From NCBI RefSeq assembly GCF_038622445.1, contig NZ_CP152019.1, positions 2,516,501-2,580,500 of the forward strand: DNA of 64,000 bases, written 5' to 3'. This DNA is from Sporosarcina sp. FSL K6-1522 (GTDB lineage Bacteria > Bacillota > Bacilli > Bacillales_A > Planococcaceae). Position 1 is the stretch's first letter, and every line of letters starts with the position of its first letter. The translations under genes were made by a program, and so were the position numbers. This document shows, piece after piece, positions 1 to 7,552 of the stretch. The notes beneath the pieces are model-generated. The model ran no database searches. It had not been told where the DNA came from and worked only from the letters and a program-made list of their open reading frames with translations.

Positions 1-1
1 T

Positions 2-481
2 CTAAATACGATGAACCAGAATGTTTTCACTAAGACATTGGGCTGGGTGTATGAATGTTCGCCATGGATAGCGGAACATGTATGGAATCATAAACCGTTC
101 CTTTCTTTAGATCACCTTAAACAGTCGATGGCAACAATTGTTGAAAAGGCGGATTCAATAGAACGCCTTCAATTGATAAAAGCTCACCCGGACTTAGCCA
201 GTCGAATCGATATGGCAGAAGCTTCAGTTAAAGAACAATCAGCGATTGGATTGAATGCTCTCACCCGGGAAGAATATGAGGAGTTTCTTAGCCTAAATAA
301 TCGTTATAAAGACAAGTTTGGATTTCCTTTCATCGTTGCTGTTCGCGGTCTGGATAAAACAATGATTAAAGTAGCGATGAAAAATCGTATTAGTTCGGAT
401 AAAGAAAGTGAAATAACAGAAGCAATAAGGCAGATTAACGACATTGCCAGTCATAGATTAAATGATTTTATCAAAAGTTAA
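2..481 (+). CDS. uraD: OHCU decarboxylase, uric acid degradation (5'-partial)
   Basis: 2-oxo-4-hydroxy-4-carboxy-5-ureidoimidazoline decarboxylase, the last step from urate to S-allantoin. The protein has the SPWIAE block near its start, the KAHPDLA segment (catalytic His in the family) and the FGFPFI motif. In B. subtilis this domain is the N-terminal half of PucL, fused to uricase; here it is a separate gene ending 12 bp before the uricase. The frame is open to the window edge, and the three codons before the ATG at 11 (Leu-Asn-Thr) line up with the Leu-Asn-Gln that precedes the same region in PucL as I recall it. No ribosome binding site is visible before position 11. I infer that the true start lies upstream of the window. 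Confidence 0.85.
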   Translation, partial: LNTMNQNVFTKTLGWVYECSPWIAEHVWNHKPFLSLDHLKQSMATIVEKADSIERLQLIKAHPDLASRIDMAEASVKEQSAIGLNALTREEYEEFLSLNNRYKDKFGFPFIVAVRGLDKTMIKVAMKNRISSDKESEITEAIRQINDIASHRLNDFIKS

Positions 482-493
482 GGGGGAATTAGA

Positions 494-1477
494 ATGACTA
501 ATCAAAATGAAAAAAGAACAATGTACTATGGAAAAGGGGACGTATTTGTTTACAGGACGTTTGTAAAACCTTTAACTGGACTGAAACGGATTCCGGAATC
601 CAATTTTACGGAAAGGGATAATACTATTTTTGGATTTAATTGTCAGGTTTCTCTTAAGGGGGACGCTTTCTTACCTTCATTTACTGAGGGAGATAATAGT
701 CTTGTAGTTGCCACAGATTCTATGAAAAACTTTATTCAGCGCAATGCTGCTACCTATCAGGGGAATACAGCGGAAGGATTTATTAAATACATTTGTGAAG
801 CATTTCTCGCGAGGTATAGTCATATTGAAAGTGTAGAACTTACTGCGAATGAAATTTCATTTGATAATGTCCAAGTGCCAAAAGGTGACGGCCATGAAAA
901 CAGTGAAGTTGTTTATCGGCGTTCAAGAAATGAAAGCGCTACCACGACGATCGAAGTACAAAGAACTGCAACTGGCAGTGAAGTAACCAAGCATTCCAGC
1001 GGTATAGTAGGGGTACAGTTAATCAAGATTAAAGGAAGTTCATTTTATGGGTTCATTCGTGATGAATATACTACTTTGCCAGAAGCTCACGACCGTCCGC
1101 TATTCATCTATCTTGATTTCAATTGGGAGTATACAAATATAGAAGATGCCTCTGGGGTGAATCCGGAGAAGTATGTGGCAGCAGAGCAAATTTGCGACAT
1201 TGCTAACACGGTATTTCACGAATTGGATAACCGTTCCATACAGCAACTTATTTATCATATCGGTCTAAGAATTCTAGAACGCTTCCCGCAACTTGACAAT
1301 GTTCAATTTAAAACGAACAACCGTACTTGGGAAACCGTTGTAGAAGAAATTCCAAATTCTGAAGGCAGTGTATACCAAGAGCCACGTCCTCCATTTGGGT
1401 TCCAAGGTTTTATTGTCACACAGGAAGATCTTAAAAAGAAAGCGACAGCTGATGCAGTTGTTAGCGCTGTACAATAA
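494..1477 (+). CDS. pucL: Urate oxidase (uricase)
   Basis: Cofactor-independent uricase, which oxidises urate to 5-hydroxyisourate in the cytosol. The 327-residue length is that of a single uricase unit made of two T-fold repeats. The N-terminal YGKG block supplies the expected catalytic Lys (K14) and the VVATDSMKN block the catalytic Thr (T74). DEYTTLPE and EPRPPFGFQ are further family motifs. A good ribosome binding site (aaggggga) precedes the ATG. The gene lies 12 bp after the decarboxylase and its stop overlaps the start of the hydrolase gene by one base (TAATG), so the three are an operon. The sequence closely resembles the C-terminal half of B. subtilis PucL, but unfused. Confidence 0.93.
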   Translation: MTNQNEKRTMYYGKGDVFVYRTFVKPLTGLKRIPESNFTERDNTIFGFNCQVSLKGDAFLPSFTEGDNSLVVATDSMKNFIQRNAATYQGNTAEGFIKYICEAFLARYSHIESVELTANEISFDNVQVPKGDGHENSEVVYRRSRNESATTTIEVQRTATGSEVTKHSSGIVGVQLIKIKGSSFYGFIRDEYTTLPEAHDRPLFIYLDFNWEYTNIEDASGVNPEKYVAAEQICDIANTVFHELDNRSIQQLIYHIGLRILERFPQLDNVQFKTNNRTWETVVEEIPNSEGSVYQEPRPPFGFQGFIVTQEDLKKKATADAVVSAVQ

Positions 1478-1836
1478 TGGACGGTAGACTAACCACACAT
1501 GTTTTAGATTTATCTAAAGGTCTGCCAGCTCAAAATGTTAAGGTTGAACTGTGGGCTCTAAGGGATGATGATAGACGTTCACTTATAAAGACAGCTCATA
1601 CAAATTCTGATGGGAGAGTGGACTCTCCCCTGCTCCAGGGGGATGAGATCATACCAGGTGAATATGAGTTGGTCTTCTATGTTGGGGAATACTTCAATCG
1701 CGAAATAATCGATGTCTCAGTTGTACCATTTTTAAATAAAGTACCTCTTCGCTTCGGGATAAGGAGTAAGATAGAACATTATCATATTCCTCTTCTTGTT
1801 GCACCTGGTGGATATAGCACATATCGTGGAAGCTAA
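1477..1836 (+). CDS. uraH: 5-hydroxyisourate hydrolase (transthyretin-like)
   Basis: Hydrolyses 5-hydroxyisourate to OHCU, the step between uricase and OHCU decarboxylase. The 119-residue protein starts with the LTTHVLDLSKG block (catalytic His) and ends with the diagnostic tetrapeptide YRGS, which together separate the enzyme from vertebrate transthyretin. HYHIPLL near the end supplies another active-site His. There is no Shine-Dalgarno sequence in front of the start; the TAATG overlap with the uricase stop suggests translational coupling. It corresponds to B. subtilis PucM. Confidence 0.92.
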   Translation: MDGRLTTHVLDLSKGLPAQNVKVELWALRDDDRRSLIKTAHTNSDGRVDSPLLQGDEIIPGEYELVFYVGEYFNREIIDVSVVPFLNKVPLRFGIRSKIEHYHIPLLVAPGGYSTYRGS

Positions 1837-1840
1837 TCGT

Positions 1841-1977
1841 GAGTGTTCAAAAAGTCCGATAAGAGGGGCCGAGGAGTTCGAGAAATGACACGTATTTAAA
1901 TACCATGTGAGGACAGAAGAGAGTGGATTTTTATCGAACTCAAAAAGTCACTTTTACCGGGCTTTTTATACACCCCC
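1841..1977. repeat. Long imperfect palindrome, MITE-like
   Basis: About 137 bp between uraH and the permease read almost as one hairpin. The left end (gtgttcaaaaagtccgataa) is complementary, with a few mismatches, to the right end (ttaccgggctttttatacac). A second arm pair contains gagttcga on the left and tcgaactc on the right. The centre is the perfect palindrome tatttaaata (1893-1902). No ORF fits inside. The size and terminal repeats suggest a miniature inverted-repeat element or an extragenic palindromic repeat; it could also end uraD-pucL-uraH transcription. Only one copy is seen in the window. Confidence 0.5.
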
Positions 1978-2043
1978 TTTTACTATATTCATGCTGATAA
2001 TACAAAACAGTAAATTCGTAAACAACGTTTCCTAATAACCAAC

Positions 2044-2142
2044 AAAAAACTGCTTGTAAAGATGCTTCTTACAGATTTGTCCCATGGAGATGCGAAACTG
2101 CCAATTCATCCAGACCTGGAAAAGATCCTACAACGTCATTAA
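2044..2142 (+). pseudogene. Possible 3' remnant of an unidentified gene
   Basis: A 32-codon open stretch ends at a TAA just before the ribosome binding site of the permease. Its last residues (KLPIHPDLEKILQRH) look like a normal protein C-terminus, but there is no upstream coding sequence or start signal. I do not recognise the family. It may be a gene tail left after insertion of the palindromic element, or chance. Confidence 0.2.
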
Positions 2143-2154
2143 CAGGGGGTAAAT

Positions 2155-3525
2155 ATGGATAAACTAAGTAAAATAAGCATTCTGATGTTAGGCTTTCAAC
2201 ATGTTTGTGTGATGTATGGAGGAGCGGTAGCTGTTCCACTAATTGTTGGTCCTGCGATTGGCTTGACGCAAGAACAGATTGTCTACCTGATTTCGTTTGA
2301 TTTACTTGCCTGTGGAGTTGTAACGTTGCTTCAAGTTGTCGGTGGTAAGGGATTTGGAATTAGATTGCCTGCATTAATGGCTGTTTCATTCATTGTTGTT
2401 GAACCCGTAATAGCAATAGGACAGGCTCATAGCATAACGGGAGTGATGGGTGCTGTCATGGTTTCAGGATTAATTGTCGGGTTACTTTCAAAATATATCG
2501 GCAAATTGGTGCCGTTCTTTCCACCACTCGTTGCAGGGTCTGTCATATTAATTATTGGTGTGTCATTAATGCCAGTTGCAATGAAAAATGCAGCTGGTGG
2601 AGGCGGAGCTGCCTCTTTTGGAGACCCTATGAATCTGTTTTTAGCAGCTTTTACTTTACTTACGTTTGTGATACTTAATACACTTACAAAGGGTTTTATG
2701 AAAGCGATATCAATTTTACTTTCAATGGTGATGGGTACTATAGTAGCCGCATTTTTAGGGATGGTTGATGCCTCGGCATTTACAAATGCAAGCTGGTTTA
2801 CAATGGTGAAGCCATTCTATTTCGGTGTACCTACCTTCGATGCTTCATCCATTATCACTATGACAATTATTTCATTAATCATTGCTATTGAAAGTATAGG
2901 TGTATTCCTAACGCTAGGTGATGTTTGTGATAGAGAAATTGATGCAAAAGAGGTGGAAAAAGGATTACGTGCTGAAGGGTTTGGTAGTTTCATAAGTGGA
3001 GTCTTCAATTCGTTCAATCATTCCACCTTTTCACAAAATGTGGGTTTGGTTCTGCTGACAAAGGTGACTCAGCGCTCTGTTGTCATTATGGCGGGCTGTA
3101 TTTTAGTAGTTCTTGGTTTTGTTCCTAAGGTCGCTGGACTAACAACTATGATTCCGTTTCCAGTCCTAGGTGGTGCTATGATTCCTATGTTCGGTATGCT
3201 TCTTACAGCAGCATTAGGCATGATAGCTAAAGCAGATTTAAGCAAGCCTACAAATCAACTAACAATTGCCATTGGGATTGGTGTAGGATTGGCTATCAAG
3301 GGTGTTCCAGAAGCATTTGCACAGTTCCCGGAAACATTGCAATTGATCTGTGGAAATGGGGTAGTAATGGGATCATTTACGCTTGTTTTATTAAATGCAA
3401 TCCTAAATGGAAAATCAGATCCTAAAGTTGTACATCATCATTCACCTTCACCTCAAGAGAAGTTGGATATGAATTTTGTAGAAGAAGGTCCAAGTGCCGT
3501 TCAAAATATTCACGTGAACACTTAG
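2155..3525 (+). CDS. NCS2 nucleobase/urate:cation symporter
   Basis: Integral membrane permease of the NCS2 (xanthine/uracil permease) family, 456 residues with about 12-14 hydrophobic segments. The first helix holds the family's QHV motif (GFQHVCVMYGG), and a conserved Glu-rich region (AIESIGVFLTLGD, middle of the protein) matches the substrate site of purine-type members. The family includes the B. subtilis urate permeases PucJ and PucK. Position directly after the uricase genes makes urate the most likely substrate; this is inference. The start follows aggggg at a normal distance. Transcription may be separate from uraD-pucL-uraH because the palindromic element lies between them. Confidence 0.85.
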   Translation: MDKLSKISILMLGFQHVCVMYGGAVAVPLIVGPAIGLTQEQIVYLISFDLLACGVVTLLQVVGGKGFGIRLPALMAVSFIVVEPVIAIGQAHSITGVMGAVMVSGLIVGLLSKYIGKLVPFFPPLVAGSVILIIGVSLMPVAMKNAAGGGGAASFGDPMNLFLAAFTLLTFVILNTLTKGFMKAISILLSMVMGTIVAAFLGMVDASAFTNASWFTMVKPFYFGVPTFDASSIITMTIISLIIAIESIGVFLTLGDVCDREIDAKEVEKGLRAEGFGSFISGVFNSFNHSTFSQNVGLVLLTKVTQRSVVIMAGCILVVLGFVPKVAGLTTMIPFPVLGGAMIPMFGMLLTAALGMIAKADLSKPTNQLTIAIGIGVGLAIKGVPEAFAQFPETLQLICGNGVVMGSFTLVLLNAILNGKSDPKVVHHHSPSPQEKLDMNFVEEGPSAVQNIHVNT

Positions 3526-3563
3526 TAAAGAAGGCACTTGCGGATACAAGGAAGTATAATGAC

Positions 3564-3647
3564 ATGTTGTGTAAAATTCATGGTTTGAAAAGTGAGCTTG
3601 AATCGATGATGAAAGAATTGAAGGATAAGGTCATAGGGAAGTCATAA
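3564..3647 (+). other. Very short charged ORF, doubtful
   Basis: An in-frame ATG gives 27 residues rich in Lys/Glu with a heptad-like helix (LKSELESMMKELKDKV) and ends four bases before a terminator hairpin. No ribosome binding site is visible, and the same frame is open further upstream into the permease end. It may be the tail of a lost gene. I do not recognise it. Confidence 0.2.
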
Positions 3648-3650
3648 GAA

Positions 3651-3676
3651 AAGCACTCACTGTTGGGTGCTTTTTT
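3651..3676 (+). terminator. Intrinsic terminator
   Basis: AAGCACTC pairs with GGGTGCTT (one G-T pair) across a short loop and runs into six Ts. It ends the permease transcript and isolates the damage-response operon downstream. Confidence 0.75.
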
Positions 3677-3723
3677 ATTGTCGTTCCGTCAATGTGAAAT
3701 TATTTATATGATAATATTACCAC

Positions 3724-3752
3724 TTGTAATAAAAACGCTTGTTCTGCATACT
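3724..3752 (+). promoter_or_regulatory. Promoter with LexA-type (SOS) box before uvrX operon
   Basis: TTGTAA (3724-3729), 17 bp, then CATACT (3747-3752) form a plausible SigA promoter. The spacer holds AAAC-GCTT-GTTC (3733-3744), one base away from the Bacillus LexA core GAAC-N4-GTTC. Genes of the UvrX type are commonly LexA-controlled, so the location fits. A shifted -10 (TATAAA at 3753) is also possible. Confidence 0.55.
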
Positions 3753-3776
3753 ATAAAACAAGAGGAGGGAACAGGT

Positions 3777-3998
3777 GTGCTTGGTCAATTGTTAGTATCG
3801 ATGGAATGTAATGAGTTACTGGATATGATGTATGTGGATAAGAATGGGAGAGTCAGTAAACGGCGGATAAAGGTAATCCAAGTAGAGGATCAATCATTCA
3901 AGGCTTATTGTTATCTGCGGCAATCCAAGCGGACATTTACAATCGATCATGTATTAGCACTTGTTCCCATCATAAAAAGAGAGCGTGACGTTGTATGA
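3777..3998 (+). CDS. Small WYL-like protein of uvrX operon
   Basis: A 73-residue protein begins at GTG, eight bases after a strong gaggagg; a longer reading from 3663 has no ribosome binding site and would run through the promoter, so it is rejected. The sequence (MMYVDKNGRVSKRRIKV, then AYCYLRQSKRTF) resembles the C-terminal beta-domain of WYL regulators and a family of short proteins encoded just before UvrX polymerases in Bacillaceae. Its function is unknown; binding of nucleic acid or the polymerase is speculation. Its stop overlaps the uvrX start (ATGA), so the two are translationally coupled. Confidence 0.72.
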   Translation: MLGQLLVSMECNELLDMMYVDKNGRVSKRRIKVIQVEDQSFKAYCYLRQSKRTFTIDHVLALVPIIKRERDVV

Positions 3999-5254
3999 TG
4001 GATTACAGTGAATTTCCAGATCAACAAATCGCGTGCATTGATATACGTAGCTTTTACGCAAGTTGTGCGGCGGCCATCGAGGGACTGGATGTAATGCGCG
4101 ATATGATTGCGGTGGTGAGTAATTTATCGCAAAAAGGAAGCGTGGTATTAGCCGCAAGTCCACCACTAAAAAGTAAATACAAGGTTAAAACAGGGACGCG
4201 GCTTTATGAAATACCTAACGACCCATCCATTTATCTTATCGAGCCGCAAATGGAAATGTACCTTAACATATCCATGGAAATACCTAAACTACTGAATCAG
4301 TATGTTCCAATGGAGGCCATACATGTGTACAGCGTGGATGAGTGCTTTTTTTCACTAGCAGGCACAGAAAGGCTTTGGGGGCCAATGGAACAAACAATTG
4401 AACGGATTCGATACAATTTAGTAGATCAATTTCAATTGCCGTCCGCTGTGGGCGCGGGACCAAATAGGTTAATGGCCAAACTCGCATTGGACTTGGAGGG
4501 GAAGAAAACAGGCTATGCAAAATGGACATACAAGGATATACCAAAAAAGCTGTGGCCTGTTTCTCCTCTATCAAAAATGTGGGGAATCGGAAAGAGGACG
4601 GAAAAGACCTTAAACGATATGGGGATATATACAGTTGGTGACTTGGCAAACGCCGAATTGAGTCGACTAGAAAAGAAATTTGGTGTTCTTGGAAATCAGT
4701 TATATCATCACGCGTGGGGCATCGATCTGTCCAAAATGGGGGCACCACTCCTGGAAGGTCAGGTCAGCTACGGTAAGAGTCAAATCCTTATGCGCGATTA
4801 TAACAAGGTTGCGGAGGTCAAGGTAGTGCTGTTGGAAATGTGCGAGGAAGTTGCGAGAAGGACGAGGGAATCGAACAAGGCTGGTCGTACCATATCACTT
4901 GGGATTGGATATAGCAAAAATATGCTTGGTGGCGGTTTCTATCGATCACGCACTATATATGAAGCGACGAATGACACGATGCAAATTTACGCCGTCTGTA
5001 AAGAATTATTGGAAGAATTTCATGACGGTCGGCCCGTGCGCCAAATTTCAATTTCGATTACGAAGTTGGAAGATGAACACTCGGTGCAGCTAAGCCTGTT
5101 TGATGAACAGAAATGGCGCAATCGGCAACTTGGAACAGCGATGGATCAGATTCGAACCCGATATGGTTCGACTGCTATACTGCGCGCTGTATCTCTTACA
5201 GATGCCGGTACGGCGATTAAGAGGTCACGTCTTGTGGGTGGACATAAAGGATAG
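3995..5254 (+). CDS. uvrX: Y-family DNA polymerase UvrX (translesion synthesis)
   Basis: Error-prone DNA polymerase of the Y family, 419 residues, similar to UvrX/YqjW of Bacillus and its prophages. The palm acidic residues are present: D16 in IDIRSFYASC (the family's DxxxFY) and D115-E116 in SVDECF. A helix-hairpin-helix region (MWGIGKRTEKTLNDMGIYTVGDL) follows the palm. Near the C-terminus QLSLF (residues 365-369) is a canonical beta-clamp binding peptide. The start overlaps the preceding small gene by four bases. The upstream LexA-like box suggests induction by DNA damage. The operon is often carried on prophages and plasmids, but no phage structural genes lie nearby. Confidence 0.92.
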   Translation: MMDYSEFPDQQIACIDIRSFYASCAAAIEGLDVMRDMIAVVSNLSQKGSVVLAASPPLKSKYKVKTGTRLYEIPNDPSIYLIEPQMEMYLNISMEIPKLLNQYVPMEAIHVYSVDECFFSLAGTERLWGPMEQTIERIRYNLVDQFQLPSAVGAGPNRLMAKLALDLEGKKTGYAKWTYKDIPKKLWPVSPLSKMWGIGKRTEKTLNDMGIYTVGDLANAELSRLEKKFGVLGNQLYHHAWGIDLSKMGAPLLEGQVSYGKSQILMRDYNKVAEVKVVLLEMCEEVARRTRESNKAGRTISLGIGYSKNMLGGGFYRSRTIYEATNDTMQIYAVCKELLEEFHDGRPVRQISISITKLEDEHSVQLSLFDEQKWRNRQLGTAMDQIRTRYGSTAILRAVSLTDAGTAIKRSRLVGGHKG

Positions 5255-5264
5255 GGGGAGAGCG

Positions 5265-5594
5265 ATGATTAGAGACCGCGGAAATATAAAATGGACAGCT
5301 ATGATGCTCCCGGAACACGTTACAAAACTCCGCGACTGGATGGATAAAGATCGCTACGTTGAGCGCCCGGAGCTGGAAGATTTCGATCTACAATCCATTC
5401 AGGAAGAGATTGAAGTGGCGTACAAGAGGAAATGTCAAACGCTTTTAAAGACTTGGGTTGATGGGAGATTAATACCGTATCAAGGTACAATAGAAAAAAT
5501 CGATATCCATTTAAAATGTATCATACTAGAGGATCCGTTTGGAATCGAGCGGATACCAGTTGGAGATGTTATAAGTGTGCAGTGTATAGATTAA
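5265..5594 (+). CDS. YolD-like protein
   Basis: A 109-residue YolD-like protein, the usual partner encoded after UvrX. The family hallmark is an N-terminal RGxxKWxxMMLPEH block, seen here as RGNIKWTAMMLPEH, followed by a charged helical region and a C-terminal GTIEKID/ILEDPFGIERIP beta-part. The ATG at 5265 follows gataggggg; an earlier ATG at 5100 in the same frame lies inside uvrX and lacks a ribosome binding site. YolD-like proteins have been proposed to be UmuD-like accessory factors of the polymerase; that is a proposal, not shown here. Confidence 0.85.
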   Translation: MIRDRGNIKWTAMMLPEHVTKLRDWMDKDRYVERPELEDFDLQSIQEEIEVAYKRKCQTLLKTWVDGRLIPYQGTIEKIDIHLKCIILEDPFGIERIPVGDVISVQCID

Positions 5595-5599
5595 GAACG

Positions 5600-5633
5600 C
5601 GAGAGGTTCTAATTGGAACCATCTCGTTTTTTT
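5600..5633. terminator. Intrinsic terminator, uvrX operon
   Basis: CGAGAGGTTC and GGAACCATCTCG form a hairpin with a single bulged A, followed by seven Ts on the plus strand. It lies between two convergent genes and overlaps the 3' end of the minus-strand hypothetical gene. Confidence 0.8.
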
Positions 5634-5893
5634 CGTTCTGCAATATAATTTTGGAATAAATCGCTTACCATCTTGTCTGTATTAACTCCCTCCACGACCA
5701 CGTAATAAAGTATTTCATGAAAAGTATCTTCGTCTAGCGTTACAATAAATCTATGTTTGCCGTTGTTGTTTCCACAGTTCACACCTCCAAGTATTAACTG
5801 ATCAATATGACGATAGCTCCAAGCGCTTGTGAATTTTTTTGAAATAATCAATTTTGTGATGCTCGGAGCAATCCGAACATCACCTTTAGCCAT
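5609..5893 (-). CDS. Hypothetical protein (94 aa)
   Basis: A 94-residue soluble protein convergent with the uvrX operon. It has no signal peptide or membrane segment. The middle contains NCGNNNGKHRFIVTLDEDTFHEI and the end is basic (NYIAERKKRDGSN). Codon composition looks like its neighbours, but the ribosome binding site before the ATG is weak (only gggc). I do not recognise a family. It may be a small gene accompanying the damage operon or a remnant of the same mobile DNA. Confidence 0.45.
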   Translation of the reverse strand: MAKGDVRIAPSITKLIISKKFTSAWSYRHIDQLILGGVNCGNNNGKHRFIVTLDEDTFHEILYYVVVEGVNTDKMVSDLFQNYIAERKKRDGSN

Positions 5894-6507
5894 ACTAGTG
5901 CCCGATCGGTTGTAGTTCTATGGAAAGATGCTTTGGGTATTTTGGCTATATGTGGATGCAAAGAAAAACAATCACCAACTCAACTGAGTAGGTGTCTGTT
6001 CCTTCATTAAAATTGTATCTGGTCGTACCCTCCCCTCAAATAAGGAAACAGTTGGTTTTTGACTAGTTTTAAATCGATGATTAATTTTACAAAAATTCTA
6101 CACACGATAAACAAGAAACCTTGATATATCAACGTTTACCTCCTATTATATACGTCTGGAACGTAAGTAGTGTTAAAACAGTTAAATAAGAACCGTTTTA
6201 AAAGCGTTTGAAACCCTGTCGCATCAAGGTTTCGGACGTTTTTTTGATAGAAAACAGAACTTAGGTATGCAGAAGGTAAACATCAGCTGGCATAGACAGC
6301 GACTGCAATATCTTCATCCCGCTGCTCTATTTGGATTGGATGCGAGCCAAACGAAAGAGATTGGATTTTCTAGGATAGCGAATAGTTGCATATAAATTGG
6401 AGATAGGAAATCCAAGTTAACAACTTTCGGTTTGGAACAATATCTATTGTAGTTCGTCTCTAAAATCTGTGAAAAATAAGAGTTTATAGTTTTTTTAGGA
6501 AGGGAAA
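5894..6507. other. Intergenic, no convincing gene
   Basis: 614 bp without a supported ORF. It contains a perfect 12-bp palindrome ttgatatatcaa (6121-6132), a clear terminator hairpin (6205-6245) with no visible gene in front of it, and several small inverted repeats (for example around 5972-5990). The terminator without a gene, plus the AT-rich patch before it, suggest a deleted or degraded gene. A promoter for the phosphatase gene at 6508 should lie in the last 200 bp, but I cannot name clean boxes. Confidence 0.4.
6205..6245 (+). terminator. Orphan intrinsic terminator
   Basis: CGTTTGAAACC pairs with GGTTTCGGACG (two G-T pairs) around a 12-nt loop and is followed by seven Ts. No intact gene precedes it on the plus strand. 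Confidence 0.65.
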
Positions 6508-7317
6508 ATGGGAGAATTTGATATTATATTAATCGTCAAAATGATTTTGATTGTTCAAGGTTTTACAGAATCAATACCTGTATCGTTTAGTGGGCACGTA
6601 ATGATTGCTAGTGAAATTTTAGAGCTAGGTGAACAAGGATTTACTTTTGCTATCTTAACAAATATAGCGTCATTATTTGCGATACTTTATGTTTATAGAA
6701 AAGATATCGCAAGACTTGCAGGAAACTCCATTCTGTATTTGAAGACGCGAAACTCTCGCTATAAGAGTGATTTTCGTTTTGTATCCTTCATCGTCATTGG
6801 GACAATTCCAGCAGGTGTGCTTGGCTTCTTATTAAGTGATTATCTAGCAGAAAGAGTTAGCATGACAACGATGGCGATGATGCTCTTTATAACGGGGATT
6901 GCCTTATGGTTAATTCGCAATCTGAAAGGGCATAAAGGCGAGGGGGATACTACAACTAAGGATGCTTACCTTGTTGGATTAGGGCAGGCTGTTGCATTAT
7001 TACCAGGAATTAGTCGTTCGGGTGCAACGATTATTTCAGCAGTTGCTGTAGGCATGAAACAGGAGACGGCACTTCGATTTTCATTTATGTTGTATATTCC
7101 TGTGATCCTCGGAGGCGTTATACACGGTTTTTCTGATTTTTTAAATGAGCCGAATAAAGTGGATTTAGCAATTCCATATGCTGCTGCATTTATTGCAACA
7201 CTGTTAATGACTTATTTTGCGATGAAGTGGTTTATGGGAAATATGAAAAACGGTAAGCTGGTTTATTTCACATATTATTGTTTTATCGTAGGAGCATTAC
7301 TGCTGAATTTTTTCTAA
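6508..7317 (+). CDS. Undecaprenyl-diphosphatase-like (UppP/BacA family)
   Basis: Polytopic membrane phosphatase family that recycles undecaprenyl diphosphate and can confer bacitracin resistance. The 269-residue protein has about eight hydrophobic segments. Both active-site regions are present: QGFTESIPVSFSGH (family EGxTEFLPVSSSGH, with the key Glu and His) and PGISRSGATI (catalytic Arg). The first motif is divergent (ESIPVSF instead of EFLPISS), so this is probably a paralogue rather than the main housekeeping UppP. The start follows aggaaggg. It is a single-gene unit. Substrate could be another isoprenoid or lipid diphosphate. Confidence 0.8.
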   Translation: MGEFDIILIVKMILIVQGFTESIPVSFSGHVMIASEILELGEQGFTFAILTNIASLFAILYVYRKDIARLAGNSILYLKTRNSRYKSDFRFVSFIVIGTIPAGVLGFLLSDYLAERVSMTTMAMMLFITGIALWLIRNLKGHKGEGDTTTKDAYLVGLGQAVALLPGISRSGATIISAVAVGMKQETALRFSFMLYIPVILGGVIHGFSDFLNEPNKVDLAIPYAAAFIATLLMTYFAMKWFMGNMKNGKLVYFTYYCFIVGALLLNFF

Positions 7318-7346
7318 GAGAGGTTGAATTTTGAACAATCTGGGTG

Positions 7347-7380
7347 CGTCAGTTAGATCGGATAAGATCGGATACTGACG
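7347..7380. repeat. Hairpin containing a direct repeat
   Basis: CGTCAGT and ACTGACG form a 7-bp stem whose loop contains two adjacent copies of gatcggata. It follows the uppP-like stop but lacks a T-run, so it is not a standard terminator. Confidence 0.35.
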
Positions 7381-7411
7381 GTCTTTACTCTGCAATATGT
7401 ACATGTCAAAG

Positions 7412-7446
7412 GCGGCTGCTCGTTTCATTTGAGTAAGTCGCTTTTT
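7412..7446 (+). terminator. Intrinsic terminator
   Basis: GCGGCTGCTC pairs imperfectly with GAGTAAGTCGC and runs into six Ts. It is the likely end of the uppP-like transcript. Confidence 0.55.
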
Positions 7447-7552
7447 TATTTGTTATCTCTGAAATAAATCAGAAAGCTGCAAGGACTTCAATCGCATGGG
7501 AAAAAGCTTTGAAATAGAATCAATTTCATAAATCATCTTTTACAAGAGCTTA

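Noticed and set aside
3663-3776. N-terminal extension of the small WYL-like protein
   Set aside because: It would place the terminator loop and the promoter/SOS box inside the coding sequence; the GTG at 3777 has the strong ribosome binding site.
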